The position numbers and the translations under genes are program-made. From Acidobacteriota bacterium (lineage in GTDB: Bacteria > Acidobacteriota > Terriglobia > Terriglobales > Acidobacteriaceae): DNA of 61,841 bases. Of this stretch, positions 53,383 to 61,841 are shown one piece after another. The stretch's first letter is position 1, and each line of letters starts with the position of its first letter. The notes under the pieces were generated by a model that saw nothing but the letters and a program-made list of their open reading frames with translations, made no database searches and was not told the DNA's origin. The stretch lies in contig JAJYBU010000023.1 in the NCBI GenBank assembly GCA_021778845.1, forward strand, positions 1-61,841. The letters run 5' to 3'.

Positions 53383-54120
53383 TTACTGCTGAGGCTTGGC
53401 TGCTGGGGACGTTGTTGTGGTAGCGGCTGGCGGCGGCGTTGCAGGCTTCGCCGCTGCTGGCGGGGGCGTTACGGGCTTGGGAGCCTTGGGCTTGGGCATC
53501 TCGTTGCTCTGGGCGATGAACTCTACGTCGAAGACGAGCTCGGCCTTGGCGGGGATGATGGGAGGGCGGCCGTTTTCACCGTAGGCGAGCTGGTAGGGGA
53601 TGTAGAGACGGCGCTTGCCGCCGATGTGCATGCCCTCGAAGCCGGTGTCCCAGCCGGCGATGACGCGGTGCTGGCCGTAGGGGAAGGTGATGGGCTCGCC
53701 GCGATCGACGGAGGAGTCAAACTTGGCGCCGTCGGCGAGGTAGCCGGTGTAGTGGACGGTGTAGTACTTGCCGGACTCGGCGAGGGGGCCGGTGCCGATG
53801 ACGGTGTCGACGTAGGCGAGGGAGTAGGTGGTCTTCTCGCCGGCGAGGCTGGCGCGAAGTTCAGGGCTGATCATTGGCGAGGCGTAGTCGAGATGCGTGT
53901 CGGGGATGTGGGTGAGGGTGTAGAGCGCATGCGGGCAGGGGGAGCCGGCGGGTAGCGCGGGAATCTTGGGGGACATCTCCGGGAGCTTGACGCAGCCGGC
54001 GGCGGCGGCCACGTGGTGAGCGGCGGTCGCGGGGTGATGGGCTGGGGCGGTTTGGGCTCCGAGAGGAAGCGCGGCTATGGCGAGGATGAGTGCGGAAAGA
54101 GGGAGGGTCTGTGTTTTCAT
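53383..54120 (-). CDS. Exported FKBP-type peptidyl-prolyl isomerase
   Basis: Start at 54120 (MKTQTLPLSALILAIAALPL) gives a signal peptide. 245 residues: an N-terminal region (CVKLPEMSPKIPALPAGSPC), then an FKBP domain with YYTVHYTGYLADGAKFDSSV, GQHRVIAGWDTGFEGMHIGG and KRRLYIPYQLAYGENGRPPI, and a Pro/Ala/Lys-rich tail. Assists folding of periplasmic proteins. It lies between the ABC exporter gene and the second hexamer array, on the same strand. Confidence 0.9.
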   Translation of the reverse strand: MKTQTLPLSALILAIAALPLGAQTAPAHHPATAAHHVAAAAGCVKLPEMSPKIPALPAGSPCPHALYTLTHIPDTHLDYASPMISPELRASLAGEKTTYSLAYVDTVIGTGPLAESGKYYTVHYTGYLADGAKFDSSVDRGEPITFPYGQHRVIAGWDTGFEGMHIGGKRRLYIPYQLAYGENGRPPIIPAKAELVFDVEFIAQSNEMPKPKAPKPVTPPPAAAKPATPPPAATTTTSPAAKPQQ

Positions 54121-54149
54121 ATCGGATTTCAGTGTAGCTCGATTGGGGG

Positions 54150-54470
54150 GAGAAGGCAGAGGCGGAGGGAACGGCAACAGGGGGCTTCCAGCAAAGGCAA
54201 AGGGAGATGTACGGCGCTTCGCTTTGGTCGAGATGACGGGGTTTGGGGGAGGAAGAAGCAGATTCCTCCGCTGCGCTGCGGAATGACAACCAAAAAGGCA
54301 ACGGCAACGGCAACGGCAAAGGCAATGGCAATGGCAAGGGCAACGGCAAAGGCAACGGCAAAGGCAAAAGCAACAGCAAAGGCAAGGGCAACGGCAAGGG
54401 CAAGGGCAAGGGCAGATACGGAGATCCTTCGCTTCGCTCTGGATGACGGCGAGTGACGAGCAAGAGGAAG
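54150..54470. repeat. REP-bracketed hexanucleotide array, locus 2
   Basis: Contains a REP copy at 54213-54241, a REP copy at 54253-54289 (matching those at 51102 and 48869), a hexamer array at 54290-54412 (AACGGC, AAAGGC, AAGGGC units), and a REP at 54415-54452. The order is the same as at locus 1, and it too lies between a membrane-protein gene (LptFG) and a secreted-protein gene (FKBP), upstream of the latter. Confidence 0.88.
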
Positions 54471-54516
54471 GGCAATCGTGACGGAGACCGTAAGCAGAAC
54501 AGCGACGGCGGGGGTG

Positions 54517-56922
54517 TTAGGTGGGGGTGCGGAGGAGAAGGTAGGTGCCGGCTATGGCGAAGAGCAGGTCGGGGGACCAGGCGGCGAGGACGGCCGGGAG
54601 GGAGTTTACGTCGCCGAGGTTCTCAAAGATGCCGGCGATTACCCAGTAGGAGATGGCTACGCCGATGGCCGTGCCGATGCCGGCTACGCTGCTGCGCTTG
54701 CCTGCGTAGAGCGAGAACGGGATGGCGAGGATGGCCAGCACCAGCGTCATCAGGGGGTAGGCCAGCTTGCGGTTGAGTTGGACGCGGAGACGCATGGTGT
54801 CGAAGCCGCTTTGCTTGAGGTCCTGGATGTAGCTGGCGAGCTCGGTGTAGGACATCTGCTCGGATTGGCGGTCCTCTTTTTTGAAGTAGCTGGGTTGCTC
54901 GTGGATCTCGGGGAAGGTGGCGACGGTGAAGGGCTGATAGCTGGAGATGGATTCGCCGTGGAAGGTGCGCTGCCAGCCGTCTTCGAAGACCCAGTCATTG
55001 AGCTTGTCGTCCCAGCGGACGGACTGAGCGAAGATGCGGCGAGTGAGGTTGAAGGTGCCGGGCTGAAATTCGAAGACGGTGAGGTTGGCGAAGACGTTGC
55101 GGTCGGGATCGAAGAACTGGTAGTAGAAGATTCGTGTGGGCTCGTTGTTTCCGCTGGTGTGACCGGGGGTGGAGTTGCCGGTCTGGCCTGACATCCACTT
55201 TCTATCGGGGCGGAGGAATGTCTGGGCAGGCTTGCCTTTGATGACGGAGAGGAGCGATTCCTGGCGGCGGTTGGCGGCGGGGAGGTAGGTTTCGTCGAAG
55301 ACGAAGAGGAGGGCCGAGAGCAGGGCCGCGACGACGAGCATGGGGGCGACGATGCGGTAGAGGCTGATGCCGGTGGCCTTCATGGCGGTGAGTTCGCTGG
55401 TGCGGTTGAGCGCGCCGAAGGTGATGAGCACGGCCACGAGGGCGCAGAGAGGAAGGATGGAGTTGAGGATGAAGGGGATGAGGTTGAGAAGGTAATCGCC
55501 GACGATGGAGAGCGGGGTGCGGTAGCGAAGGATGTCGCCGATGAGTTCGAAGAAGGTGAAGATGATGAAGAGAATGATGAGGCTGACGAGGACGAGGGCG
55601 AAGTTGCGGAGGAAGCTGCCCATGACGTACTCGTCGAGGATGAGGGGGAAACGGATGCGGAGGGAGCGGCGGATGCGCTGCATGAGGGCGCCGTCGCCGA
55701 GGTGGAGGGCGCTGGGGGGATTGGCGAGGGTGCGCTTGTGGCGGATGCGGTCGAGGAGTTTGGTGAAGCCGTGGCCGATGCCGGCGAAGAGTTCGAGGAC
55801 GGCGCCGCCGCGGGAGAGTTGCTGGATGAGCAGCAGGCCGGCGAGGGCGAAGATGATGTTGGCGCCCCAGACACCGAGGACGGGAGGTAGTTTGCCCTGG
55901 CGTGCTAGAGCGATGCCGACCGAGGAGAGGAAGTAGTAGACGAAGACGAGGCCGAGGGTGACGACGAAACCTGCACCCTTGCCTCCGCGCTTGGAGGAGA
56001 GGCCGATGGGGACGCCGACCAGCATGAGGACCAGACAGGCGGTGGGGAAAGCGATGCGGTCGTGGAACTCGATGAGGTAGGGGCGAGTGGCACTCACCCC
56101 GGCAGGTCCTGGGGTGTGGGCGAGGGTCCAGAGGTCGCGCAGGGAGAGCGCGTGCATGGGAGTGTCGCGGCGGCTGAGATGCGAATCGTCTTCCTGCTGG
56201 CCGGTCTGCATGGGGAGTTCGGTGGAGAGGAAGGTGGAGATGTCGTACTGGTCGGGGTTAGAGAGGGAGATGTCGTGGCGGCTGCCGTTGGCGAGGTCGA
56301 GACGGAGGGTCTGAGGGCCTCCGCTGAGGACGGTGGCCTCGTTGGCGGTGATGATGTGGGGGTTGGCGGGCTTGGTGAGGTCGGCGAGGAAGACGTGACG
56401 CCAGATGGCGGTGCCGCCGGCGCCGGGGATGACGTCCTGGGCGTAGAGGACGTAGTTTTTGAAGTCCTCGTAGAAGACGCGGGGCTGGATCTCGACGGTG
56501 GCCTGGCTGGTCTTGCTGACGTCTTCGTAGTGGAGGAGAGCACGGGCGGCGCGGGGGGCGATGACGAGGGAGTTGACGAGACCGAGAGCCCAGAAGAAGA
56601 CGGCGAAGAGGCTGACGATGCGGACAAAGGTGAAGACGCCGACGCCGCTGGCACGCATGGCGGTGACTTCACTGTCGGCTGCGAGGCGGCTGAGGCCGAG
56701 GAGGATGCCGACCAGGACTGCCATGGGAATAGTGAAGGAGAGGAAGCTTGGGAGCAGATAGGCGATGAGACGAAAGATGTCGAGCGGGGAGGCGACGCCG
56801 CGGACCGTTAGCTCCATGAGCGGGAGCAGGTAACGCATGAACAGAATGAAGGTGAAGAGCACGCCGCCGAGGAGTGCGTAGCCGGTGATTTCGCGGAGGA
56901 TGTAGCGAGTAAAAATGCGCAC
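54517..56922 (-). CDS. Fused LptF-LptG lipopolysaccharide export permease
   Basis: 801 residues, GTG start at 56922. The first half (residues ~1-400) is a complete YjgP/YjgQ domain: IFTRYILREITGYALLGGVL, then a MRASGVGVFTFVRI loop, a periplasmic beta-jellyroll, and C-terminal TMs IAFPTACLVLMLVGVPIGLS. The second (~410-800) repeats it: LDEYVMGSFLRNFALVLVSL, LTAMKATGISLYRIVAPMLV, and AYPLMTLVLAILAIPFSLYA. LptF and LptG are normally separate and form a heterodimer with LptB. This single chain should form the pair internally. Confidence 0.9.
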   Translation of the reverse strand: MRIFTRYILREITGYALLGGVLFTFILFMRYLLPLMELTVRGVASPLDIFRLIAYLLPSFLSFTIPMAVLVGILLGLSRLAADSEVTAMRASGVGVFTFVRIVSLFAVFFWALGLVNSLVIAPRAARALLHYEDVSKTSQATVEIQPRVFYEDFKNYVLYAQDVIPGAGGTAIWRHVFLADLTKPANPHIITANEATVLSGGPQTLRLDLANGSRHDISLSNPDQYDISTFLSTELPMQTGQQEDDSHLSRRDTPMHALSLRDLWTLAHTPGPAGVSATRPYLIEFHDRIAFPTACLVLMLVGVPIGLSSKRGGKGAGFVVTLGLVFVYYFLSSVGIALARQGKLPPVLGVWGANIIFALAGLLLIQQLSRGGAVLELFAGIGHGFTKLLDRIRHKRTLANPPSALHLGDGALMQRIRRSLRIRFPLILDEYVMGSFLRNFALVLVSLIILFIIFTFFELIGDILRYRTPLSIVGDYLLNLIPFILNSILPLCALVAVLITFGALNRTSELTAMKATGISLYRIVAPMLVVAALLSALLFVFDETYLPAANRRQESLLSVIKGKPAQTFLRPDRKWMSGQTGNSTPGHTSGNNEPTRIFYYQFFDPDRNVFANLTVFEFQPGTFNLTRRIFAQSVRWDDKLNDWVFEDGWQRTFHGESISSYQPFTVATFPEIHEQPSYFKKEDRQSEQMSYTELASYIQDLKQSGFDTMRLRVQLNRKLAYPLMTLVLAILAIPFSLYAGKRSSVAGIGTAIGVAISYWVIAGIFENLGDVNSLPAVLAAWSPDLLFAIAGTYLLLRTPT

Positions 56923-56987
56923 GTTTGATCCGCGGGAGGCGGTGATTTGAGTGTATCGCGGGAGAGGTGGTTATCTGTTGCGAGATC

Positions 56988-59345
56988 TCAGATGGGCCTG
57001 GAGGGAAGGCGGCGGAGACGGAGGGAGTTGGTGAGGACGCTGACGGAGCTTAGAGCCATGGCGGCGGAGGCCAGGATGGGGCTGAGCAGGATGTGGAAGT
57101 GAGGGTAGAGGACGCCGGCCGCGAGTGGGAGGCCGATGAGGTTGTAGATGACCGCCCAGCCAAGGTTCTCGCGCATGATGAGCGTGGTGCGGCGGGCGAT
57201 CTGGATGGCGAGCGGGATGAGGCGGAGGTCGTGGTGGAGGAGCAGGATGTCGCCGGCTTCGCGGGCGAGGTCGGAGCCGGAGGCCATGGCGAGGCCGGCA
57301 TCGGATTGGGCCAGGGCCGCGGCGTCGTTGATACCGTCGCCGACCATGGCGACCTTGTTGCCGACGGATTGCAGGGTGCGGATGGCGGTGAGTTTTTCGG
57401 CGGGGAGGAGATGTGCGAGGACGTCGGTGGGACTGGTGATGCCGGCGGCGTGGGCGATGGGCGCGGCGGAGGCGGCGATGTCGCCGGTGAGGAGGATGGG
57501 GTGGACGCGCAGGGCGTTCAGTTGGGCGATGGTCTGGGGGGCGGAGGCGCGGAGTTCGTCGGTGGCGAAGAAGACGGCCTGCGGGATGCCGTCGAGGAGG
57601 AGATAGAGGGGAGTGGCGCGGGCGAGGTCGGGGGGCGCGAGGAGTTCGGCGGGTGGGGCGGAGGTGAGGAGTGCGGCGTTGCCGAGGGCTAGATTGTGGG
57701 CTGTGCTGTCGGAGTTGCGGATGGTGGCGGTGAGGCCGGTGCCGGGGAGGGTGAGGTGGTCTTCGATGACGGGCGCGGCTGCGGGATTGGGATGCAGTTC
57801 GGCGTAGGTGACGACGGCCTGGGCGAGAGGGTGTGTGGAGAGGCGTTCGGCAGCGGCGGCGTAGGCGAGGAGAGTTGCGGCGGGGAGGGTTGCGTTGGAG
57901 GCGAGGACGAAGGCGGCGATCTGGGGACGACCTTCGGTGAGGGTCCCGGTCTTGTCGAGGGCGATGGTATCGACGGCGGCCAGACGCTCGAGGGCTTCGC
58001 CGCCTTTGATGAGCAGGCCGGACTGCGCGGCGCGGCCGAGCGAGACGGTGATGGCGGCGGGGACGGCCAGCCCCATCGCGCAGGGGCAGGCGATGATGAG
58101 GACCGCGATGGCGATGGAGAGGGCGCGGCTGAAGCCTTCGTGGCGGCCTCCGATGTTTTCGGCGATGGACCAGACGGTGAAGGTGAGGGCGGCGATGGCG
58201 AGGACGGTGGGGACGAAGATGGCGCTGGCGCGGTCGGCGAGGCGCTGCATGGGAGCTCGGCTGGATTGGGCCTGGGCGAGAAGGCGCTGCATCTGGGCGA
58301 GCGTGGAGGCTGCGCCTACGGCGGTGGCACGGAGAACGATTGGGCCGTCGAGGTTGAGGGTGCCGCCGGAGACATTGTCGCCGATGGAACGCGTGACGGG
58401 GAGGGGTTCGCCGGTGAGCATGGACTCGTCGATGGAGCTGCGGCCGTGGAGGATGAGGCCGTCGAGGGGGATGCGGTCGCCGGGAAGGACGCGGATGATG
58501 TCGCCGCGCTCGATGGCGGAGAGGGGAAGGAGGGTCTCGGGGGCCGATGCGTAGTCGGTGGAGTTGGGTGGGAGATCCAGGAGGCGGGCGTCGGCGGATT
58601 CGAGTTGGGCGAAGCCGCGGAGGGCGCTGGTGGCGCGGGCGCGGGCGCGGGCTTCGAGCCACCGGCCGGTGAGGAGGAAGGCGAGGATGAGGACGACGGC
58701 TTCGTAGTAGACGTCTGAGGAGAGGCCGTGGCGGGCGAAGTAGGCGGGCGCGATGGTGGCGGCGAAGGAGGAGGTGAAGGCGGCGATGGTTCCGAGCGTG
58801 ACCAGGGTGTTCATGTTGGTGGTGCGGTGACGCGCGGCGCGGAAGGCGGCGGTGTAGATCTCGGGCGCGGCGAAGATCATGGTGGCGAGAGCGATGGCGC
58901 AGAGAACCCAGCGGATGGGCTGCGCGGGGAGCACCATGAGAGCCGCGGGCATGAGCGGCGCGAGGGCTTTGGCGAGGGCGTTGAGGAGCGGGTCGCCGCT
59001 GGTGGTGGAGGCCATCATCAGCGGCATGGAGAGCAGCATGGCGATGGCGCCGGCGAGGAGAGCAAGGACGGTGCGAAGGCCGAGGCGCGTGCTCTCGGTG
59101 GACTCGTCGTGGTGGGATTCGCCTTCGGCGGCGGGCAGGGAGGCGTCGTAGCCGGAGTTGCGGACGGCGGTGATGAGGGTGTCGGTGCTGAGGGGTGCGG
59201 TGTCGCTGGTGACGATCTGCGCGGTGTGCGCCATGAGGTTGACGCTGGCGGATTGGACGCCGGGAACTGCCTCAAGCGCACGCTGGACATGGATCTGGCA
59301 GGAGGCGCAGGTCATGCCCTTGATCTGTAGCGTCTGCTCGCTCAT
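56988..59345 (-). CDS. copA: Cu(I)-translocating P1B-type ATPase
   Basis: 785 residues from the start at 59345. An N-terminal metal-binding domain with GMTCASCQ, eight hydrophobic helices, the CPC ion site in [12 protein letters not shown], phosphorylation motif [13 protein letters not shown] loop [19 protein letters not shown] hinge, and the TM7-8 features YN and [13 protein letters not shown]-MxxSS is the Cu(I) (P1B-1) signature. It would export copper from the cytosol. Starts in an ATGA overlap with the upstream chaperone gene. Confidence 0.93.
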   Translation of the reverse strand: MSEQTLQIKGMTCASCQIHVQRALEAVPGVQSASVNLMAHTAQIVTSDTAPLSTDTLITAVRNSGYDASLPAAEGESHHDESTESTRLGLRTVLALLAGAIAMLLSMPLMMASTTSGDPLLNALAKALAPLMPAALMVLPAQPIRWVLCAIALATMIFAAPEIYTAAFRAARHRTTNMNTLVTLGTIAAFTSSFAATIAPAYFARHGLSSDVYYEAVVLILAFLLTGRWLEARARARATSALRGFAQLESADARLLDLPPNSTDYASAPETLLPLSAIERGDIIRVLPGDRIPLDGLILHGRSSIDESMLTGEPLPVTRSIGDNVSGGTLNLDGPIVLRATAVGAASTLAQMQRLLAQAQSSRAPMQRLADRASAIFVPTVLAIAALTFTVWSIAENIGGRHEGFSRALSIAIAVLIIACPCAMGLAVPAAITVSLGRAAQSGLLIKGGEALERLAAVDTIALDKTGTLTEGRPQIAAFVLASNATLPAATLLAYAAAAERLSTHPLAQAVVTYAELHPNPAAAPVIEDHLTLPGTGLTATIRNSDSTAHNLALGNAALLTSAPPAELLAPPDLARATPLYLLLDGIPQAVFFATDELRASAPQTIAQLNALRVHPILLTGDIAASAAPIAHAAGITSPTDVLAHLLPAEKLTAIRTLQSVGNKVAMVGDGINDAAALAQSDAGLAMASGSDLAREAGDILLLHHDLRLIPLAIQIARRTTLIMRENLGWAVIYNLIGLPLAAGVLYPHFHILLSPILASAAMALSSVSVLTNSLRLRRLPSRPI

Positions 59346-59551
59346 GCCCCGGTTGTTTCGACAAAGGCGGGGAAGCCGGCTGCGGTGAGCGCCTGCTGGA
59401 TCTGCTCGGGTGCGGCAGATGTGGTGAGGCGTGCGCTGCCGATACGAACCTCTTCGGCGTGAGTGTCGGGTTGAGCGTTGATGGTCTGCGTGACGCGGCG
59501 GACGCAGGAGCCGCAGTGCATGTTGTCGATACGAAAGTTTAAAGTCGCCAT
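59342..59551 (-). CDS. copZ: CopZ-like heavy-metal-associated (HMA) metallochaperone
   Basis: 69-residue ferredoxin-like HMA domain. [20 protein letters not shown] supplies the CxxC metal site (HCGSC); it ends with [20 protein letters not shown]. It would deliver Cu(I) to the ATPase encoded by the overlapping gene. The start at 59551 has no convincing ribosome site, and the gene opens the operon, so leaderless translation is possible. Without an adjacent CueR/CsoR gene the regulation is unknown. Confidence 0.85.
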   Translation of the reverse strand: MATLNFRIDNMHCGSCVRRVTQTINAQPDTHAEEVRIGSARLTTSAAPEQIQQALTAAGFPAFVETTGA

Positions 59552-59640
59552 ACAAATATGATGCGCCCGCGACGAAGAAGTCGCGAGCGCATGGTTATCA
59601 GCAAGAATGATTCAGATTAGGTTTTTGCGAAGTTCTCAGG

Positions 59641-60282
59641 TTAGATGCCCACGCCGATGCGGCCAGCGAGGGAGGGGTTGATGATGATGGGCGAACCGAG
59701 CGGAACGACGGTGTAGCCGGCGACCGCGTTGAGGAGTTCGAAGAAGGCGAGCAGCATGGCGTCGATGCCCGTGGCGAGGCCGGCGTAGCCGCCGAGCTTG
59801 CCGTAGACGTCGCCGAGGCCGAAGTCCTTGGCGGCGAGCAGAAAGAAGGTGATGGTGAGGAGAAGGAAGATGCTCCAGAGGATCTTGTTGAGGCGGAAGG
59901 TAACGAGCCAGAGGAGCAAGGAGAAGACGCCCCAGAGGAGGAGAGCGGTGGCTACGCCAGTGGGAGCGGGTGGTTTGAGCCAGCCGGCGCCAACGGTCCA
60001 GATCATCAGCGAGAACCACCACCAGAACATGGCGTAGGAGGTGAAAGCGACGCCGCCGAAGGTGTTACCGAGACGCAACTCCATGATGCCAGCGACGAAC
60101 TGCGCGGTGCCGCCAAACGCGAAGGCGAGAGGGATGACCGCGGTAAGCGCTGCGGGCGGAAGGAGGCCGGCGTTGATGGAGGAGAGGAGGCAGGTGGTGA
60201 CGCCAAAGCCGAAGAGTCCGAGTGGACCGGGATTGGCGACCTTGATATTAGCGGGAACGGTGGGGATTGCGGTCTGACTCAT
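59641..60282 (-). CDS. GPR1/FUN34/YaaH-family acetate transporter
   Basis: 213 residues with six hydrophobic helices. The NPxPLGLxGF signature (residues ~17-26: NPGPLGLFGFG) and LGNTFGGVAFTSYAMFWWWF are characteristic. Members (SatP/Ato) take up acetate or succinate. The start at 60282 has an AGGAG site. Position next to copZA appears fortuitous. Confidence 0.92.
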   Translation of the reverse strand: MSQTAIPTVPANIKVANPGPLGLFGFGVTTCLLSSINAGLLPPAALTAVIPLAFAFGGTAQFVAGIMELRLGNTFGGVAFTSYAMFWWWFSLMIWTVGAGWLKPPAPTGVATALLLWGVFSLLLWLVTFRLNKILWSIFLLLTITFFLLAAKDFGLGDVYGKLGGYAGLATGIDAMLLAFFELLNAVAGYTVVPLGSPIIINPSLAGRIGVGI

Positions 60283-60567
60283 TTCTGTTGACTCCTAGTA
60301 AGGATCAGGTTGTTTGGTGCGCACCACTATACACAGAAGCGGTTTCGAGTGAGACGAATGAGGTGCGTGGCTTTGTGGCCAAACTTCAATTACGGTTGCG
60401 TAGTCGACGACGGAAACACGCTGACCTTTGTTTGGGGAACGATCTGCTATCGGAATCAGGGTTGGCTGTGATTCTTGTCACAGATCACGGAATATTGTCG
60501 GGGGCAGGAGTCTGCGCACCGAACATCGCCCGGCGTCGAGGGCAGGTGCGCTGTGATGGAGGAAGGC

Positions 60568-61332
60568 CTATTCGGGGGCGGGGATGAAGCGGTAGCCGAT
60601 GCCGCGGATGGTGAGGAAGTGGATGGGCCGGGAGGGGTCGGGCTCGAGGTAGCGGCGGAGGCGGACGATGAAGTTGTCGATGGCGCGGGTGTCGGTGTCT
60701 TCTTTGACGTGCCAGACGTTTTCGAGCAGTTCCTTGCGCGCGATGATCTTGCGGGGATGGTCGAGGAGATAGCGGAGGAGTTCGGCTTCCATCACGGTGA
60801 GGTGAATGGTGGGTTCGGGTTGGTCGGTGGTGCGGATCTCGAGGGCATCGAGATCGATGATGTGGCCGGCCAGGGTGCAGATGGGAGTTGGGGTGGGGAT
60901 GGTCTTGGCGGAGGTTTCGGCGGAGGTTTGCCAGTGCACGCGGCGAAGAAGGGCGGTAAGGCGGGCGAAGAGGACGGCGAGGTCGAAGGGCTTGGGGAGG
61001 TAGTCGTCGGCGCCGGCGGCGAAGCCTGCGACGATGTCTTCGGTGCGGCCGCGGGCGGTGAGCAGGAGGACTGGGGTGCGGCGGCCAGCTTGACGAAGCG
61101 CGGCGACGATGGAGAATCCGTCGCGGCCGGGGAGCATGACGTCGAGGAGGACGGCTGCGGGTGGATCTGCGGCGGCGGGAGCTGTGGCGTCGAGTAGCCA
61201 GGCGAGGGCGGCGTCGCCGTCGGCTTCGTGGTGCGTGCGATAACCGTCGGCTTCGAGATTGAAGATGAGGCCGTGGGCGAGATGTTCTTCGTCTTCGATG
61301 ATTGCGATGAGTGGAGCTGAGGGCTTGGTCAT
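60568..61332 (-). CDS. OmpR-family response regulator
   Basis: 254 residues. Receiver domain: IAIIEDEEHLAHGLIFNLEA, phosphoacceptor Asp in VLLDVMLPGRDGFS, Thr and Lys in LLLTARGR and GADDYLPKPFD. C-terminal winged helix with LTVMEAELLRYLLDHPRKII and TRAIDNFIVRLRRYLEPDPS. A sensor kinase is not in the window. An Ala/Thr-rich linker (WQTSAETSAKTIPTPTPI) joins the domains. Target genes unknown. Confidence 0.93.
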   Translation of the reverse strand: MTKPSAPLIAIIEDEEHLAHGLIFNLEADGYRTHHEADGDAALAWLLDATAPAAADPPAAVLLDVMLPGRDGFSIVAALRQAGRRTPVLLLTARGRTEDIVAGFAAGADDYLPKPFDLAVLFARLTALLRRVHWQTSAETSAKTIPTPTPICTLAGHIIDLDALEIRTTDQPEPTIHLTVMEAELLRYLLDHPRKIIARKELLENVWHVKEDTDTRAIDNFIVRLRRYLEPDPSRPIHFLTIRGIGYRFIPAPE

Positions 61333-61380
61333 GGGAGGACGAATGTCGGCGGGATGGTGGCGGGGTTGAATGCGGAGCTT

Positions 61381-61841
61381 CTATGTTCTCAGTAAGGACG
61401 GGATGAGATCGCTTAGGCCGTTCCATGTGATTTGGATGCCGATGCAGAAGAGGATGAAGGCGACGACGCGAAGGATTCCGTGGGCGGTGGTGGGCGAGAT
61501 GGCGTGGACGATCTTGGGTGCGTAGGCGTAGCAGACGTAAACGCTGGCGCTGAGAAAGAGGATGGCAAGCAGGAGACCGGAGTAGGCAAACGCGGTCTGG
61601 GCGAGGGCTGGCTGCCTGGCGTGGATGCTGAGCGTGAGCATGACGACGAGGGTTCCGGGGCCCGCGGTGATGGGAAATGTGAAAGGGTAGAAGGCTTTGC
61701 CTTTGAGGCTGGCAATCTCGGCTTCGGTGACGGCTGGCATGGCTGCCTGCGTCTTCTCGGGGCTGGGGGCGCTGTCCTTCTGGTTGAGCAGCGACCAGCC
61801 GATCATGGCGATGACGATGCCGCCGGAGACCTGCATGATGG
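61381..61841 (-). CDS. MarC-family membrane protein, partial
   Basis: The gene enters from beyond the window: the reading frame is open through 61841, with no start needed inside. At least 153 residues are visible. Several hydrophobic segments: SGGIVIAMIGWSLL near the start, FPITAGPGTLVVMLTLSI (the MarC NPxG/ITAGPGT signature), AYSGLLLAILFLSASVYVCY, and ILRVVAFILFCIGIQITWNG at the end. Members are membrane proteins of uncertain role; MarC itself is no longer held to cause drug resistance. Confidence 0.85.
   Translation of the reverse strand, partial: IMQVSGGIVIAMIGWSLLNQKDSAPSPEKTQAAMPAVTEAEIASLKGKAFYPFTFPITAGPGTLVVMLTLSIHARQPALAQTAFAYSGLLLAILFLSASVYVCYAYAPKIVHAISPTTAHGILRVVAFILFCIGIQITWNGLSDLIPSLLRT

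Noticed and set aside
53861..54475. 204-residue Leu/Pro-rich ORF
   Set aside because: Translation of the same repeat array plus the wrong frame of the FKBP gene.
56971..58662. 563-residue Arg/His/Pro-rich ORF overlapping copA
   Set aside because: Alternate frame of copA on the same strand in GC-rich DNA; low-complexity composition.

Overview
The window is about 62 kb of dense, GC-rich chromosomal DNA. Gene content and gene style point to a member of Acidobacteriota, family Acidobacteriaceae (Granulicella/Edaphobacter/Terriglobus-like). This is an inference from a fused LptF-LptG exporter, a three-subunit SdhCAB, pyruvoyl-dependent arginine decarboxylase, a GntR/LacI chimeric regulator, FG-GAP secreted proteins and abundant REP-type repeats. 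No rRNA, tRNA or CRISPR was seen.

Layout. 1-3.5 kb: a secreted FG-GAP (VCBS) protein broken by a nonsense codon, an AraR-like GntR regulator and a PfkB sugar kinase with a 16-bp palindrome upstream. 3.5-7.2 kb: a TPR protein, then a graveyard with a tyrosine-integrase relic, scraps of conserved hypotheticals, a broken parDE toxin-antitoxin pair, an outer-membrane-type protein and an IS110 transposase relic. 7.2-18.3 kb: a long minus-strand run of housekeeping genes (polyprenyl synthase, yajQ, tatD, metG, a small membrane protein, mtnA, a zinc ribbon, a CPBP protease, uvrA). 18.5-28.6 kb: a 58-residue membrane protein, an STN-domain secreted protein, a hypothetical secreted protein, nitroreductase/NUDIX/alpha-beta hydrolase, ubiX, a YkgJ-type protein, purB, marR plus a CLC channel, and a glutaredoxin. 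28.7-31.8 kb: panB-panC-coaBC, the route from ketoisovalerate and beta-alanine to phosphopantetheine. 31.8-36.5 kb: an SDR, tadA and a four-gene arginine-to-putrescine cluster. 36.8-44.4 kb: glnA, mdh, two cyclophilins, a GH130 protein, an M19 dipeptidase and a 67-residue protein. 44.5-47.9 kb: sdhCAB. 48-61.8 kb: rdgB, secreted hypotheticals, an MsbA-like ABC exporter, FKBP, the LptFG fusion, copZ-copA, an acetate transporter, an OmpR-type regulator and a truncated marC.

The most unusual signal is repetitive DNA. A family of short palindromic REP-like sequences lies between genes and also, in the same orientation and reading phase, inside coding regions of metG (three places), uvrA and an ABC exporter. 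At two loci, each just upstream of a secreted-protein gene, REP sequences bracket a hexanucleotide array (AAAGGC/AACGGC type). A related REP core sits inside a ~115-bp element with inverted ends, present twice. Short patches of foreign-looking codon usage occur inside metG and inside the YCF48-like gene.
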